DNA from: Aedes albopictus
Taxonomy: Eukaryota; Arthropoda; Insecta; Diptera; Culicidae
Direction of reading: 5' to 3'
Length of the DNA stretch: 64,000 nucleotides
NCBI RefSeq assembly: GCF_035046485.1
Contig: NC_085138.1
Span: 15,007,329 to 15,071,328 of the forward strand
In this document: piece after piece, positions 32,931 through 46,439 of the stretch
How the letters are laid out: each line of letters begins with the position of its first letter
Position numbering within the stretch: position 1 is the stretch's first letter
Notes under the pieces: generated by a model
Seen by the model: the letters and a program-made list of their open reading frames with translations, nothing else
The model's database searches: none
What the model was told of the DNA's origin: nothing
Position numbers and translations under genes: made by a program

Positions 32931-34030
32931 TTCTGTTTTTTTTATTTAATTATTTTGAAATGACTTTTAGGAACTCTCAAATTCAGTATTTTCGGAATAA
33001 TTTGAACTTTATTCTGGCCGGAGTGTACTGATTTTCAATCCCTAAAAAAGGTGATGAGTTACTAATAAAACAGAAAAAAATATCAATCCCTCTCAAAAAT
33101 ATACCTATATCAAACACCACACTCGTTAGTAACATTTCCGCTCGCCGATCCAAAAAGCGGATATCAGCGACCGCTGCTACTGCTGCTGCTGCAACTATTC
33201 GCCGTGGTTCTAATTTTCCGCGGAAAAACCTCGTTCCAGCTTGCTTGGATTTGCACCGTCCGTCAAGTGCATTCCCGTCCCGGCCTACTCAGATTTGTGA
33301 GTACGGGCGTGCGTGCGCGCGCGAAAACCAAGAGATCAGAGGAGCGAGAGAGGTCAGGCACCCCTGCTTTAGCCAATGATTTATAAGCAAAATTTATGAT
33401 TTATGCCGTTGCCCCCCTCCACTGCTCTTTCTCCACAGTCGTCGTCGTCGTCGTCAACGAGTACTAGTTGCAGACCACGGTGGAAAAGCGCATAAATTAC
33501 CACACGTATGGTGCTGCATGCGTTCCCGCGGCGACGACGACGACGACGAGTTTTCAGCTCGCGGCTTTGGAGGTCGCCAGGAGGAAGGAAGAAAAATTCG
33601 CTGCGGTTTTCGCGTTTTCCAGTGTTGAATTTTTTCTTCTGACGGAGATATGTACTGTGAAAAAATAAGAAAAAAAAACAAAATAAAACATGGAAAAATG
33701 TAAAAAAAATAAATACGATGAGATTCAAACCTGCTCCTATTTCAGACTATTTGCATGCGCGGTCTGTCTAGATTAATTCCAGAGTCCATAGTCTTAGGAA
33801 AAAAGGAAAAAAATATAAAAAAGGGAAAAAAAGAAAAATGGGAAAAAAAAGAAATAAAAAAATGAAAAAAGAAAAAAATATAAAATAGCAGTTACATACC
33901 ATTCTAGATACATAAAAAAAACAGCTGAATTTTCATTAGTTTTCGATTTGTAGATTTTCATGTTTTTTTATTCGTGAATTTTAACTTAGGCTAATTCTTC
34001 ACAACAGATATTCATGTTTCAATTTAGTTA
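32931..34030. other. Complex and A-rich noncoding DNA with trinucleotide runs
   Basis: A GCTGCTACTGCTGCTGCTGC run lies near 33172-33192, GTCGTCGTCGTCGTC at 33439-33454 and ACGACGACGACGACG at 33534-33549. The two CGACGA-type runs are about 90 bases apart in opposite orientation and could pair. Another A-rich block lies at 33793-33880. No gene. Confidence 0.4.
33717..33780 (-). repeat. tRNA-like (Pol III promoter-like) sequence, degraded
   Basis: On the minus strand a degenerate A-box region TAATCTAGACAGACCGCGC precedes a B box GGTTTGAATCTC, then CATCG and a T-rich run. It is a sister of the sequence at 34158-34224. It does not fold into a proper tRNA cloverleaf. Confidence 0.5.
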
Positions 34031-34054
34031 AAAAACAGAAATTGTTATCAAAAT

Positions 34055-34125
34055 TTATAGAGAGACGAACCAGCCAAGGGCTGAAAGTCTCTTTAATAAA
34101 GACAAATCAATTAATCAATCAAAAT
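34055..34125 (+). mobile_element. 3' terminus of a retroelement with (AATC)-type tail
   Basis: AAGGGCTGAAAGTCTCTTTA, then ATAAAGACAAATCAATTAATCAATC. A conserved 3' end followed by a short tandem tail is typical for several insect non-LTR elements and the SINEs that borrow their tails. Only this end is present. Confidence 0.5.
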
Positions 34126-34157
34126 TTAGGAAAAAAAAAATAAATAAAAAAAGTGTT

Positions 34158-34224
34158 TCGGTGAGACTCGAACCTGCTCTTGCTTTGCTATGTCCGCGCG
34201 CTATCGCTCTAGGCTAATCTCACA
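34158..34224 (-). repeat. tRNA-like (Pol III promoter-like) sequence with following T-run
   Basis: On the minus strand an A box TAGCCTAGAGCGATAGCGC and a B box GGTTCGAGTC are spaced as in tRNA genes, and the T-run at 34146-34152 (plus-strand A-run) could terminate Pol III. GTGAGA and TCTCAC can pair, but the T-stem is incomplete, so this is a tRNA-derived repeat, not a functional tRNA gene. Confidence 0.6.
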
Positions 34225-35110
34225 GTATGCTAGAAACATAGAAAACCAGCTGATTTTCAGACTTTTCCAACTGTGTCCAACCAGCGGACGAAAGTGCATC
34301 AGCTGGAAGGTAATTTGGACGTGTCGAGGGAGAAGATTTTTTCCCGGTGAGTTGCAACAGCAGCAGCAGCGTCATCATTAATGAATGGAGAGTGTGGTGA
34401 TTTTTTTTCTGGTTTCTTCTGTTCTTCATTTCATGAGGTGGCCACCAAGCGAAGCAAAAAGCACATGTTTTGCATCCTTCTGAGCCCCGGCTGGCTGGAT
34501 AGCTAGCCGGCCCGGCAGGAGGAGAACTGCTCAGCGAAGCGAGTTTCCAAATGCGATATTTATATCCTTTATCCAAGCCATTAAATAAAACGTCCATAAA
34601 GATTTTTCCGCTGCAGCAAGCGTTGTTTCTTGCAGCGCAGTCATCGCCACGTTGTTGGATTCAAATCGAAATTAGCTGGGACTTTTCACGCTCCAAACTG
34701 CTCGCGGCTGGAGGCGTGCCGGAGGGCTGGGGGCTCTGATTTTTAATTCTTTCTCCAGGGTTTCGCCGGTTTTTTTTTCTCCGGCTTGGCCGGTGCCGCC
34801 ATCCGAAGAGATAAATTGGAAAATAAGAATCGCAAGCGCGGGTTCGAATCTCGGCGTGTGACGGGAAAAAGGGCCATCAAGCGTGACAGACGACGAGAAC
34901 GGACTTCTAATGAGTCGTTTCGTGCGTCGTCGTCTTTCCATGTGTGATAATTTCCCCCTTGTTGTCATTTTATCGAGGTTTTTTTGATGCAACATATGAT
35001 GGAGCATGTATAAGAGAAGCATGGAAAAAGGGAAAAATGCCATTTTATCAATAAGATGCAATAAAGATTTCTGCTGGAACTCATATCAAATAAAATATTT
35101 TTTTCTGTAA
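34225..35110. other. Complex noncoding DNA
   Basis: Includes GCAGCAGCAGC at about 34361, a GC-rich stretch at 34480-34540 and an isolated B-box-like GGTTCGAATCTC at about 34841 without a clear A box. I do not recognise a gene. Confidence 0.35.
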
Positions 35111-38100
35111 TCTTCCAAGAATTTATTCGAATTTTTTTGTAATATCTGACAATCAGAAATTCCACCGGATATTATTAAAGAAATTCCACTGGTGATTTCT
35201 CCAGAAATTTCACTAAGAATGTAGTTAGATACTCTTGCATGGATTACTGCGGAAATTTTTACATTTTCTCCAAAATTTCAAAAAATCTTCAAAAAATTTG
35301 AAAACTTTTTCAGAATTTTCTCAAAGAGCTTCTTCCGGAAGTCTCACAGGAATTCTTTCACAAATTCCTTGAAAAAATCATTCAAGAATTTATTAGAATG
35401 TGTTTTACGAGATTGCTTTAGAAAAATCGTCCAGTATTTCTCCAAAAATTTCACGAAAATTCCTTAAAAAATCTAAAATGGATTGCTTCAGAAATTTTTC
35501 CGATAATGTCTTCAGAAATTTTTGCAGAGATTCCTTCACAATTTTTTTTTCGAAAATTCCTTGAAGCGTTCCTTGGATTTTTTTTTCAAAATTTGCTCCA
35601 GGAATTCAATTATAGATTCTTTCAAAAAAGCCCTCAAAGGTTCTCTTCTGCAAGCATTCCTTAGGGGGAATTTAGTAATTTCGCCAAGGATTTTTTCAAA
35701 AACTTTACAATAGATTCCTCCAGAAATTTCATGAATAATTCTTTTAGAAATTTTTACATGGTTTGCTGCTGAAAGTCCTTCTTGAATATCTTTGGAAAAT
35801 CTTAAAAATCCACAAAAACTTTTAGGAATTTTCTCCATGGATTTCTTTCAAAATTCCTACAGGAATTCATTCAAAAATTCCAACAAAAAATCTTCTAAGG
35901 ATTCATTTGAATGTGTTTTCAAAGATTACTTTAGAAAGTTCTTCAGGGAATCTTTACGAAGTTGCAGTAGAGACTCCTCCAGAAACTGCACAAATGATTC
36001 TTTCAGAAAACTTTGAATGAATTGTTTCCGAAGTTTCTCCGACAATTTCTTCAGAAATTCTTCCACGGGTTCCTTCTTAATTTTGTTTTCTAAATTCTTA
36101 TTAGAAGTTTTTCTAGAGGTTTAAAAGAAAAACTTTGGAAACTTCCTTCAGAAATTATTTGAGGCGTTCCTTGGGAAATTTCTTCAAGAATTGCTACAGG
36201 AATTTCATTACGGATTTTTTCGAAAAAGCCTCAAGAGGTCTGTTTGGAAGTCTTCATCAGGGGCAATTAAGGAATTCCACCAGGGATTTTTTTTTTTCAG
36301 AACTTCCACTAAGGATTCCTTCAGAAATTTCACGAAGAATTCCTTTGAAAAATCTTTGCTGCTGAAATTTCTCCTTGAATTTATTTGGAAAAACTTCAAA
36401 AATCAAAAATATTTTTTGGAATTATTCCCAAGGATTTCTCACGAAATTTCCACAGGAATTGTGCTACGAATTCTTCCATCAAATCTTCCAAAGATTCATT
36501 TGAATGTTATTTTAATGCTTTCTTTAGAAATTCCCATTTTTTTAGAAGTTTTAAAAGAGATCCCTACAAATGATTCTTTCAAACATTCTCGAATGAATCG
36601 CTTCATTATTTTTTCCGAGAATTTCATTAGAAATTCTTCCAAAGATTCCTTCACTAATTGTTCTAGATACTTGATCAGAAGTTCTTCTAGAGGTTCATCA
36701 CAATAACTTCAGAAAAACTTCTTTCAGAAAATACTCGAGGCAATTACATTACGGATTCTTTCGATAAATCCTCATAGGTTCTATTTGCTCATTTTTCTAA
36801 GGAATTGCTCTAGAAATTCTGTCAGGGATTATTCTAGGAACGCCTCTAGGGATTCCTCCAGAAATTTCATGAACCATTCTTTTGAAAAATTCTTTCATGG
36901 GAATCCTATCACGAAGTCTTTCAAAAAATCTATTACTTGTTTTTTTTATTGTCAAGGATTGCTTAAGAATATTATTCGGGGGTTTCTTATGAAATCACGA
37001 TACAGATTTCTCCAGAAATTTCACAAATATTTTTTTTTGAATATCTCGAATTGATGTTTAAGAAATTTCTCCGAAAATTTCTTCATAAATTCTTCCTTAT
37101 CTAAGGATTTTTTTCACATATATTAGAAAAACTTTCGAAAATTTTTCGAGAAACACGTCTAGGAATTTCTGATGGAATTTTTGAAAGTTTTTCTTGATGA
37201 ACTTCCACAAGAATTTCCTAATAAATATCTAGAGAAATTTTCTTCAAGAAATGCTCGGGAAATTCATGAAGGATTAATTCAAAAAATCTTCAAAGTATGC
37301 ATTAAAACTTTCTCTGCGGATTTCTTTAAAGAATTCACCATAAACTCCTAAAAGAACTCGTTTTGAAAATGTCGCATGGTTTATTTCTGAAATGTCCCCA
37401 TGAATTTCTTCAGAAATTTCTCCTTCTTTAGAAACTCCTACACGATTGGCCTTAGAAAGCCTCACAAAGTTTTCTTTATAAAGTTCTTCAAAAAGGCTTT
37501 GAATATGTTTTCCAGGAATTATTTTGGAATTTAGTCTATGGATTCCTTCAAAACCTTCCTCACGCATTACATTAGATAATCTTCCATTGATTCCGTAAGT
37601 ATTTCTTGCAGGGATTATTTTAGGAAGTCTTCCAGGGACAATTCAACAATTTCTTTAGTAATTTCGCCATAAAATGTTTCTCGAATTCATTTGGAAAATT
37701 TCTCCGAAAAAAACCCGGATAATTTCAAAAATTATTTTGGTTTTTTTTTTCAAAATTTATTTTACAGTTTTCTTTTGAAACTTCGCCAAGGATTCCTTTA
37801 GGAAACCTTCAAAAGTTTATTTTAAGAAAATTTTCCATGTGACCTTCAGAAATTCCTAAAATAATTTCTCCAAGATTTCTTCTAGAATAAGTTCCGAAAT
37901 TCCTCTAGAGATTACTACTTCGTGGATGTCTTTAGAAAACCTTTCCTAGATTTTTTCAGTAAATTCGCCATGGTTTGTTTTTTAGAAAATACTTCAGAGA
38001 TTCATCAAAACATACGTGGAAATTCCCCAAAAAAATAAAAAATAAAAAAAAATGATTCTATAAAAAAAACCTCAGACATTCCTTCAGTGTTTTTTTTTTC

Positions 38101-41100
38101 GAAATCCCTCCAGATATTCCACAGGTTTTTTGGAAATTTGTCCGGAGATTCCTTAAGAAAATTAGAGTTTCGGAATTCCGTTTGGAATTCCTCCTAAACG
38201 TTTCTTTCAGAAGCTTCAAAATCTTCCATGGATCAATCCAGAATTGCTTTAGGAGTTCCTTTAGAAATTTCTCCTTGAATTGTTTCAGAAAGCCATCCAC
38301 AGATACTTTCATTAACTACTCCAGGAATTTCTGCATAGTGTTATTCAATGATTATTTCTTCCAGCGTCTCTATAAAACTTCGCCAGATAAATCGAAAATT
38401 TTCCCAAAGATTCCTGTAGAAAGCCTTTTCAAAACTTCATTGGAAACTCCTCCAGAAATCTGTTTTAGGATTTTAAAGAACCCTCCAGGGATTTCTTCAG
38501 AAATTTATCAAGATATCCCTTCACATTTTTTCCATGAATTTCGTTCAAAAATTCCTCTTATAAGTCCATCAGGAATTCTTCCAGACTTTGCTTCTGAAAT
38601 TCCTTTTAAAAATTCCTTCAGTTATTCTTAATTGACTTTTTGCAAACCTTCCATTGGTTTCCTTACTAAATTCTCCTTAGATTCCTTTAGAAAATTCATT
38701 AGGAATTCCTCTACAGATTTTTCCAGAAATTTCTCCAAAAAAATCAGACGAATAATTCCTTAATAGTTCCTTTACAGGTTCTCCTGATATTTATTTCGAA
38801 AATCTCCTATGGATTAAAAAATAATCAGAAATTCTACTAGAGGTTCATCAGAAAAACATCTAAAAATTCTGGAATACTTCCAGAAATTTCACGAAGAATT
38901 CTTTTAAAAAAATTGAAAAGCAAACAAAAATTCCTCATTGAATTTCTCTAGATATTCTTCCATAAAATCTTCAAAATCACGAATGCTATCTTAAAAGTTT
39001 CTTTGAAAATTCATTCAATTTTTTTTTTCAAGAATTGCTTTAAAATGTTATTCAGGTATTCGTTAAGGAATTGCAATGGTATTACAATTGATTCGTTTAG
39101 AAAATCTTGAATGGATTGCTTGAGAAAATCTTGAATGGATTTCTTCAGAAATTCTTCCAGGGATTACTTCTCAAATTTCTTTCAATATTTGCTCAGAAAT
39201 CTTTTCGAGGTTGTTATGATTACAAAAATTTCTTCGGAAGTTTCTGGAAACGGTCCTTGGGAAATTTCTTCATGAATTGAAGGATTGCCTTCCTCCTTCA
39301 TGATTTTTCAAGGGAATTCTGGAGGAATTTTCCGTAAGATTGCTTTATAAATTCGGCTATGGTTGTCTTAACAAAATCATTCAGAGTTTTATTTAAAAAA
39401 ATCAGAAATGCTTTCAGTATGTTTTCTAGGAATTTCTACAAAATTTAGTCCAAGTGTTCCTCCAAAAGCTTTCTCAAGTACTACATAATACAATCTCCCA
39501 TTGATACCTTCACAATTTCTTCCAGGCAATCTTTTAGGAAATTTTACAGGGACTCCTTCCAAAAAATCCTCTAGTGGTTCTGTCATAAAATGTTTTGAGG
39601 ATTCATTTGAAAGCTGCATTGAGAAATTTCTTCAGAAATTCTTCAAGGGGTTCCTTCAGAAAATCCTCAAGATCTTTCTTCTTAGATGTTTCTAAGAATT
39701 CCTTTGGAAAACCTACGAGGGATTTTTTTGGAAAGTTTCTATGAGTTTTTAAGAAATTTATCTTTTTTTTAGGAATTCTTTCAGACTTTGCTTTAGAAAT
39801 TCTCCTAAAAAATCCTCCAATAACTCCTTTATGGATTCTTTTCAAAAATCTTCCTCAGTAATTCCTCCATTGTTGCCATTAGATTTTCTGTTAATGATTT
39901 CTCTTCAGATTCCTCCAGAATTTTTTTTCCGAAAAATGCTTTTAGAAAAAAATCATTGAACATATATATTTTTTAAATTCATCGGAAATCCCTCTATGTT
40001 TTTTTTAGAAATCCCTCCAGATATATAAGCCGAAAGTTATCCACGGATTCCATAAAACATTCCCTCTTAAAAAAATAAACATTTTGAAAAATTCTTTGGG
40101 AAATTCTTCAAGGTGTTACTTGGGAAATTTCTTAAAAAAGTTCCCCAGGAATTCCGTTGTGTTTACATTTGAAACATCCTTCAAGGATTCATTGCAAGTC
40201 ATTTTCAGGAATTTCTATAAAAAATCCAACAGAATTTTTTATTTGTTTTTAATTTGCATAGGTTGCTTCTGACATTCCTCTATGAATTTCTTTGTAAGTT
40301 TCGCCATGGATTTCTACAGAATGATTCCAAAAAGAAGTAGTTTCTCGAAGGATTCTTTTAGATATTCCTCCGTGATTGCTTTTATAAAATCTCACACAGA
40401 TTTCTTTGGAATTCTTCGAAAAGGCTTTCAGTTTGTTTTCCGTTATTTTAGAATTATCTAAATTCTAAGGATTCCTCCAAAAATTCTCCGAGTATTACAT
40501 TGATTTTTTAAGAATTTCTTCCAAAGATGCTTTCAAGAGATCTCTCACTTTTTTTTCAGAAATTACTCAAGAAAATCTGCCATTAAATGTTTAGAGATTT
40601 CGTTTAGAAATTATCTTCATGGATATCTCCAGCAATTCTTCCAGGGACTCCTTCATTAAGTTTTTTCTGATTTTTTTAAAGAATTTCTTTTAAAAAACTT
40701 CGACGCTTTTTTCTAAGTTTTCCATGAATTTCCATAATGCCTTTGCATCAGAAATAACTCTACAAATTCCTCCAGTAACTCCTTCTTGTATTCATTCAGA
40801 AAATGCATGAGGGATAACTCTGAAAACACTTCAAACTGCATACACTTTTTCAATAATTCTTTCAGAAATTCCTTCAGAGATTTTGTACGAATTTTCTCCA
40901 GCAGTTCTTTTAGATATTTCTTAAAGAATTTGTTCTGAAATTCCTCCAAAAATTTCCGTAGAAAGTCTTTCATGGATTACCTCTGAATTTTTTTTCAGGG
41001 TTTTAAAGAACCCGCCAGGGATTCTTTGAAAATTTCTCCATATATTCCTTCAGTTTTTTTTTTCTAGAGATTCCTTCAGAAAATCCTTCAAGAATTCCCT

Positions 41101-42800
41101 TGAAAATTCCTCCGGAGATTTTTGAGAAAATTATCTAAAAATTCTTACACATTCTTCCTGTTTGTTCAGAAATGTTTTTAGGAATTTCTTCAGGCATTTC
41201 CTCCAGGTTATCTTTCAGAAATTCCACTGGGCATTCCTGAAAAGCTGTCCAAGTAACATTTTGATGACCAATTAGTCTTGTAGAGGTTTCGGAAACCGTC
41301 ATAAAGCCTAATTGCTTTTATTTTGGTTCTAAGATGGTTCAAAGAACCTCTTCCAGTATATTTGACTAAAAATGTTACTTGGAAGGATTTCTTTAGCGAT
41401 TATTCCTGTTAATCTAACATGATATTTTTCAAAATTACCACCAGGAATTTAACCAAAAATTTCTGCAGAGGTTTGTACAAAACTTTTTGTACGAAACCTC
41501 CTTTTTGTACTTCCCCAGAAATTCCACTAGGATATCCTCTAATTATCTTCATGGATATCTCCAGAAATTCTTCCAGGGACTCCATCATTAAGTTTTGTCC
41601 TGATTTTTTTCAAGAATCTCTTCAAAAACTTTCGACGATTTTTTTAAGTTTTCCATGAGTTTCCATAAGTCCTTTGTATCACAAATTACTCTACAAGTTC
41701 CTCCAGTAATTCCTTCTTGGATTCCTTCAGAAAATGCATGAGGGTAACTCTGAAAAATTATGCAGAGATTTTTCAAAAAATACTTTAAAAAAATCCACGA
41801 AATAATTCGTCGGAAATTCTTTATTATTTTACGAAAATTTTCAAGAAAATATTTCGAAAAATATATTTGGTAGGATTTTACCGAATATATTTTCCAAATA
41901 GTTTTCTTTAAAAATTTCTCCCGGAATTGTTTAAAAAAATTCACCCATGGATTCTTTCAGGAATTACTCCAGGGAGTTACTGCAAACAATTTTTCAATAA
42001 CTCTTTCAGAAATTCCTTCAGGGATTCTGTACGAAATTTCTCCAGCATTTCCTTTAGCATTTTTTTTTTCTGAAATTCTTCCTGATTGTTCAGAAATGTT
42101 TTGAGGAATTTCTTCAGGCAGTTTTTCCAGGTTTTCTTTCGAGAATTTCTTCATGAACTCCACTGAGCAGTCCTGAAAAACTGACTCCAAGGATTTCTTT
42201 AAGGAGTATTCCAAATAGTCTAACGTGATTTCTTTCAAAGGTTCCACCAGGAATTTCACCAAAAAAATCTGCAGAAGTTCGAACAAAACTTTTTGTAGGA
42301 AAACCTCCGGTTATTCCTTTCTATACTTTCATAGAAATTCCTCTAGGGATTTCTTCACGGATTCCTTCAGGAATTTATTTTTGATTTTTTTTCTAAAATT
42401 TCCATTTTTTTCATTTCTTCAGCATTTTTCCATTCTCCTTTAAAAAAATATCGTCCAGATGTTTCTCAAAATAGTTTTCAAGTTTTATTAACATAAGTTT
42501 ATCGATTTGTTTATCCAGCAATTTCTTCAGACATACATCCACGAATTCGTTCAGAAAATCATCTAGGATTAAAATATATCAAGTGTTTTTGTTTTAGGAT
42601 TTCATACGGGGATTTCTCAAGAGATTTCTCAGGTATAAAATCCTGCGTTGTATTGTTTATGAGTTTGATTTGGATATTCTTCCAAAGTTCCATTCCAATT
42701 TTCCAAAAAAAATTCAAAAATTTCTCCGAGGATTTTCAAAAAACTCTTTCAGATTTTTTTTTAAAAATATTCATCCAGGGATTTTTTCAGAAGCTCTTTT
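35111..42800. repeat. Large AT-rich decayed array (AATTCCTTCAGAAATTTC type)
   Basis: Nearly 7.7 kb in which words such as TTCCTTCAGAAATTTCTCC and AATTCTTCCAGGGATTCC recur about every 24-36 bases. The consensus resembles the GAATTCCT...AGGAATTC unit of the young 23-bp arrays, so this looks like an old relative. The many 60-170-codon frames on both strands are by-products of a stop-poor repeat. Two larger duplicated segments (about 0.8 kb period) lie at about 40.6-42.3 kb. A MITE sits at 41249-41382. Confidence 0.85.
41249..41382. mobile_element. MITE family A, best-preserved copy
   Basis: Begins CCAAGTAACATTTTGATGAC and ends GACTAAAAATGTTACTTGG. The 134-bp palindromic core contains GGTTTCGGAAACCGTCATAA and TTTTGGTTCTAAGATGG. 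A paralogous segment 0.8 kb downstream lacks it, which defines the insertion point to within about two bases. Confidence 0.88.
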
Positions 42801-43664
42801 AGCGGGACTGTAAGGATCAAGGTGACTGCGTTTAGTCAATGAAGAAACTGTTGCCAGGTGGTCTGGAAACAAAAGTTGATATCATTGCATGAATTAATAC
42901 CATTCCGTCTCCCATGAGCTTCCATCCTTTATTGCACCCAATCGGAGGCATTATTTTAATGTTGTGGGGAAAGTAATTAACAGTTTTCCTTCTTTAGTTA
43001 AATCAACCACCACTCACACCACTCTTCCATCGACGACGGTTGCAGCGGAAACGAAACAGTAGTACGCCAGCAGTGCACCAACCTCCGCCGTCGAATGACT
43101 GTTTGCTGCAGTTGGACTGAGGCACACAAGATTTGCATGATGATACTGGGAAGTAGTACCCCTCCTCCTTCACCGGTCGCGACCGTTTCCCGGCCGTTTC
43201 ATCGGTTCTGGAGCGGGTTAATATAAAAATATATTTGCAAATTCTTAATTAAAACGAACCCATATCTCATAAAGATCTTCGCTCTAGCCCCTGCACAGCA
43301 GAGCAGTGCCTGGCAGGCAAAGAAACGAAACGAACGGGAGTCCCGAAAAAAAAAACCGAACATGAACCGCCCGGTTCGACGAAAAAAAAAATTCTACCAA
43401 TAACAGCAACAGCAAGCAAACATTAAAATAAAACTGCAATAAAGCTCATGCAACGGCTCATTTTTATGTCTTGCTCGTTTGGTGCCCCTCTCCTCTGGCT
43501 GTTTACCCTCTGAGGCGGTTTGCCCCGGTATGCCATCATTACAGTTCGGTTCTGCTGATTAGTCGTCCTTAGCAGTACGAATTTCGAGCTAATTTGATTT
43601 AAGGAGTATCATGCCTCTCCACCAATTGATCCGAGGGCAATGGTTTTCATTGACATCTTTCAAT
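42801..43664. other. Complex noncoding DNA
   Basis: Unique-looking sequence with AT-rich words (AATTCTTAATTAAAACG at about 43239) between GC-rich parts. No gene is recognised. Confidence 0.35.
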
Positions 43665-44220
43665 TTTTGAAACTTATATTGCTGAATTCTAAATCCAGAT
43701 GTGGGACCCAACCAACCTCAATACGAAGAGTTTAACCTCAAATAAACGATTTCATGTTGAAAATACCTTTATAAAGCTATTCTGAAGCTATGTTAAAACT
43801 TCAACGCGAGAAGTTTTTCCTGAAATTAACAATTTTATTGATAAAATGCCTTAATAAAGCTAGTTTGAGTCCTCGTTAAAACCAGTTTATTAAAATTTTA
43901 AGAATTTAATGTGGCACTCTGGTTATTTCGAATGTTTGAAATGAAACAATACCGTGCATCTCCACGGCATTTAATCGTAGTGCCACTTTTCCTTAAAAAT
44001 CTATCGAAAATTATTCACTCTCTCTCAACTAACTTAATAGCTGTTCTGTATTCTAAGTCTGACAAATGGTAGAATTTGGAAGCCAACCAACATCATTACG
44101 AGGAGTTTTACAACAAATTATCGTTTTTTATGTGGAAAAGCCTTAATAAAGCTATTCTGAGGCCACTTTAAAACTAGTTTATTGAAAATTCGAGAATCTA
44201 ATGAGGCAGATCGGCTATTT
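43665..44220. repeat. Diverged ~375-bp tandem duplication
   Basis: CCAACCAAC at 43708 and 44083, TAAAGCTATTCTGA at 43772 and 44147, and TTTATTAAAATTTTAAGAAT / TTTATTGAAAATTCGAGAAT near 43887 and 44180 lie in the same order. The second copy is shorter through an internal deletion. Confidence 0.65.
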
Positions 44221-46130
44221 CAAACCTAAAAGGAAAATGCAAACATGTGACTCATATTTCTATCGAAATCCATCATCTTTGGAAAAGTTATGCCTTTGCA
44301 TCTCAAACCATTCAGAGCACTATTCAATAACGCCTATAGATAGCAATCGACGAGACACACAACCGGCACAACAGACAGGCACACACAGGATCACCCCCGT
44401 TCGACGGGCGTATTTTTAGAGACAGAAAATCTGTCCGCTCATCTATAATTTATTGCTGTTTTACATATTATTATTGTTTTTATTGCCCCTAGAGAGTGCC
44501 ACCCGTCCGGGACGTGGACTCAGACTCCGACTCCGACTCAGACGACGACGACAAACGATGTCATCAACGGGTTGTCTGTCCTCCTCCCTGTCGAAGACGC
44601 TCCAAACCGAACCGAACCGAACATTGAAAGGTTGGAATGAATAGTGTGCTAGACTTATGGGGGTTCAGAGTCCGGCGAGGTTGGGCGTAGGGATAGGTCC
44701 CAAGTGCAGGAAAGTATCTATGACTAAGTCAATTAAAGCGTGTTTATGGCACGGGACTGAAATATGCGCGCAAATTGGAACTGCCGTCGTCGTCTGGGGC
44801 TGTCTGTCTGAGCGTCGCGATCTTTTGTGCGTTGTGTTTAATGGACTGCTGAATAATGATCACGACAGGCTGGGTACTTGAACGCGAGGGAGGAGCGATT
44901 CGATTCCGACTGGTGGTGGAGAACGATCGACGACTACAAGGCGACGGGATTTCTCTCTGATCATGCCAGCGGGTTTTAATTGCCAAATTAATGATTTCGA
45001 CTTAATCTAGCAGCTGTCGTGGCCTGTACGCCGTGTGACTCTGATGAACGGTCGGATGGCGAAAAATAGCACATTGTGTTTTGGCAGCAAATGTTGAAAC
45101 ACGGTCCAAATGTCAGCGGGCGGTGATCTACTGGCGATTTTTATTGTTTTTTGGTGCTGGTTATAGAAAAAATGCTGTTCACTAACTTTTCTGAATCAAA
45201 TTTGTTGTTCAAAATCGTCAAAATCGCGAATTTTTTAAAAATTGGTCTTAACGTTGCCTTAGAATGGTTTTAATGAGGTTTTTCACTTAAAAACCTTGAA
45301 TTTCAGAAGAAATCCCTAACTTTCAACATAAATTTCCCCAGAATATCCCATTCCAATCTCACTGGAGTACATTTGTTGTCACAATTATCGCTCATCAATG
45401 CCGACACTCTATTTTTCTTCCGCCCCAAGGCTCCAAAAGTCCATAAATAACCGTTCCACCGTCTGTCGAAAGGGGGAAGACAACTCTTGCTTCCCAGCGT
45501 AGTGCACCCAAGAACAAACAAACCCATCCCGAAACCGAAACTAATCCAATATAAAAATATAGAATTGCCGTTGTATCGACTGTGGTCGGGAGGTGCATTT
45601 GTCTTTCTTGGCTGTGAAGACGACGTCGAGGACGACGACTCACGCACATGGGAATCATGTTCGGAATGTGCCCTCAAATATTGATACACACCTCCGTACC
45701 TTCATCCGGACGAGCATCATCCATCCATCCATCCCAGTCCCAATCCCAACAGTGTGGCAACGCGATTTCGCTGGTTCTGCCGAATGCCGAAAACCGAACG
45801 GTGTGTTGTGTGATCTATGGCTGTTGAATTGTGATTTATACCGATGTGTCACCAACAGCAGCAGCAGTAGTGCTCCCTTCTGCACGCGCGACTTCGAGAC
45901 TTGAGATTCGAGGTTCGGAATTCAAGGAGAGGCGAGGGCGAGGCGTGAAAGCAAACATATCGATAGTGTTTTATGGTTGTCTCCGGCCTTCCGAAGGAAT
46001 TGCTCAACCAGGTCGGCTGCGGCGGCTGCTCGATTAGGCGGGCGATAGACAATTCGACATCGCGCGTACAGCGGCGATGCGTATCTGAGTAGCTAATAGG
46101 TAGCTGCCAGCCAGCTGAGATGTCGGAGTG
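44221..46130. other. Complex, GC-richer noncoding DNA
   Basis: Includes CGACGACGACGAC (about 44542), ATCCATCCATCCATCC (about 45719) and AGCAGCAGCAG (about 45857). Many overlapping frames of 60-130 codons on both strands lack domains. It may be regulatory DNA; nothing proves it. Confidence 0.35.
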
Positions 46131-46387
46131 GGTGGGTGTAGACCTGTGCGCCGCCGCGCCACGCCGCCGCCGCCGACACTTTTTGTCCCACGCCGACGCC
46201 GATCGAGGTATCGGCGGCGCGCCATACGCCGCTGTTTGTCACGCCGCCGATTTTCATTTTTCGCGCCGGTGATCAGTGTACGAATAAAATTAAGTTTATA
46301 TAAAGTTAAGATAAAAAAAAATCTCACGATTACTATCCTTTTTCCCTGTCCAACTTCATTGAGACATCAGTTCAGATGAAGAGATTC

Positions 46388-46390
46388 ATA

Positions 46391-46421
<31 letters not shown>
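46388..46421 (+). repeat. (AAAT)n microsatellite
   Basis: About eight AAAT/AAATA units in a row, just before the satellite block inside the giant element. Confidence 0.9.
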
Positions 46422-46439
46422 GAGTTTGATTACAGTAAC

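Noticed and set aside
34158..34224. Functional tRNA gene on the minus strand
   Set aside because: A and B boxes are present but the T-stem is incomplete and the anticodon arm does not pair.
34830..34860. Another tRNA, from the isolated GGTTCGAATCTC
   Set aside because: No A box at the proper distance upstream.
35522..42443. Dozens of 60-170-codon frames on both strands
   Set aside because: Direct by-products of the decayed AT-rich tandem repeat; peptides are repetitive in K, S, F and N.
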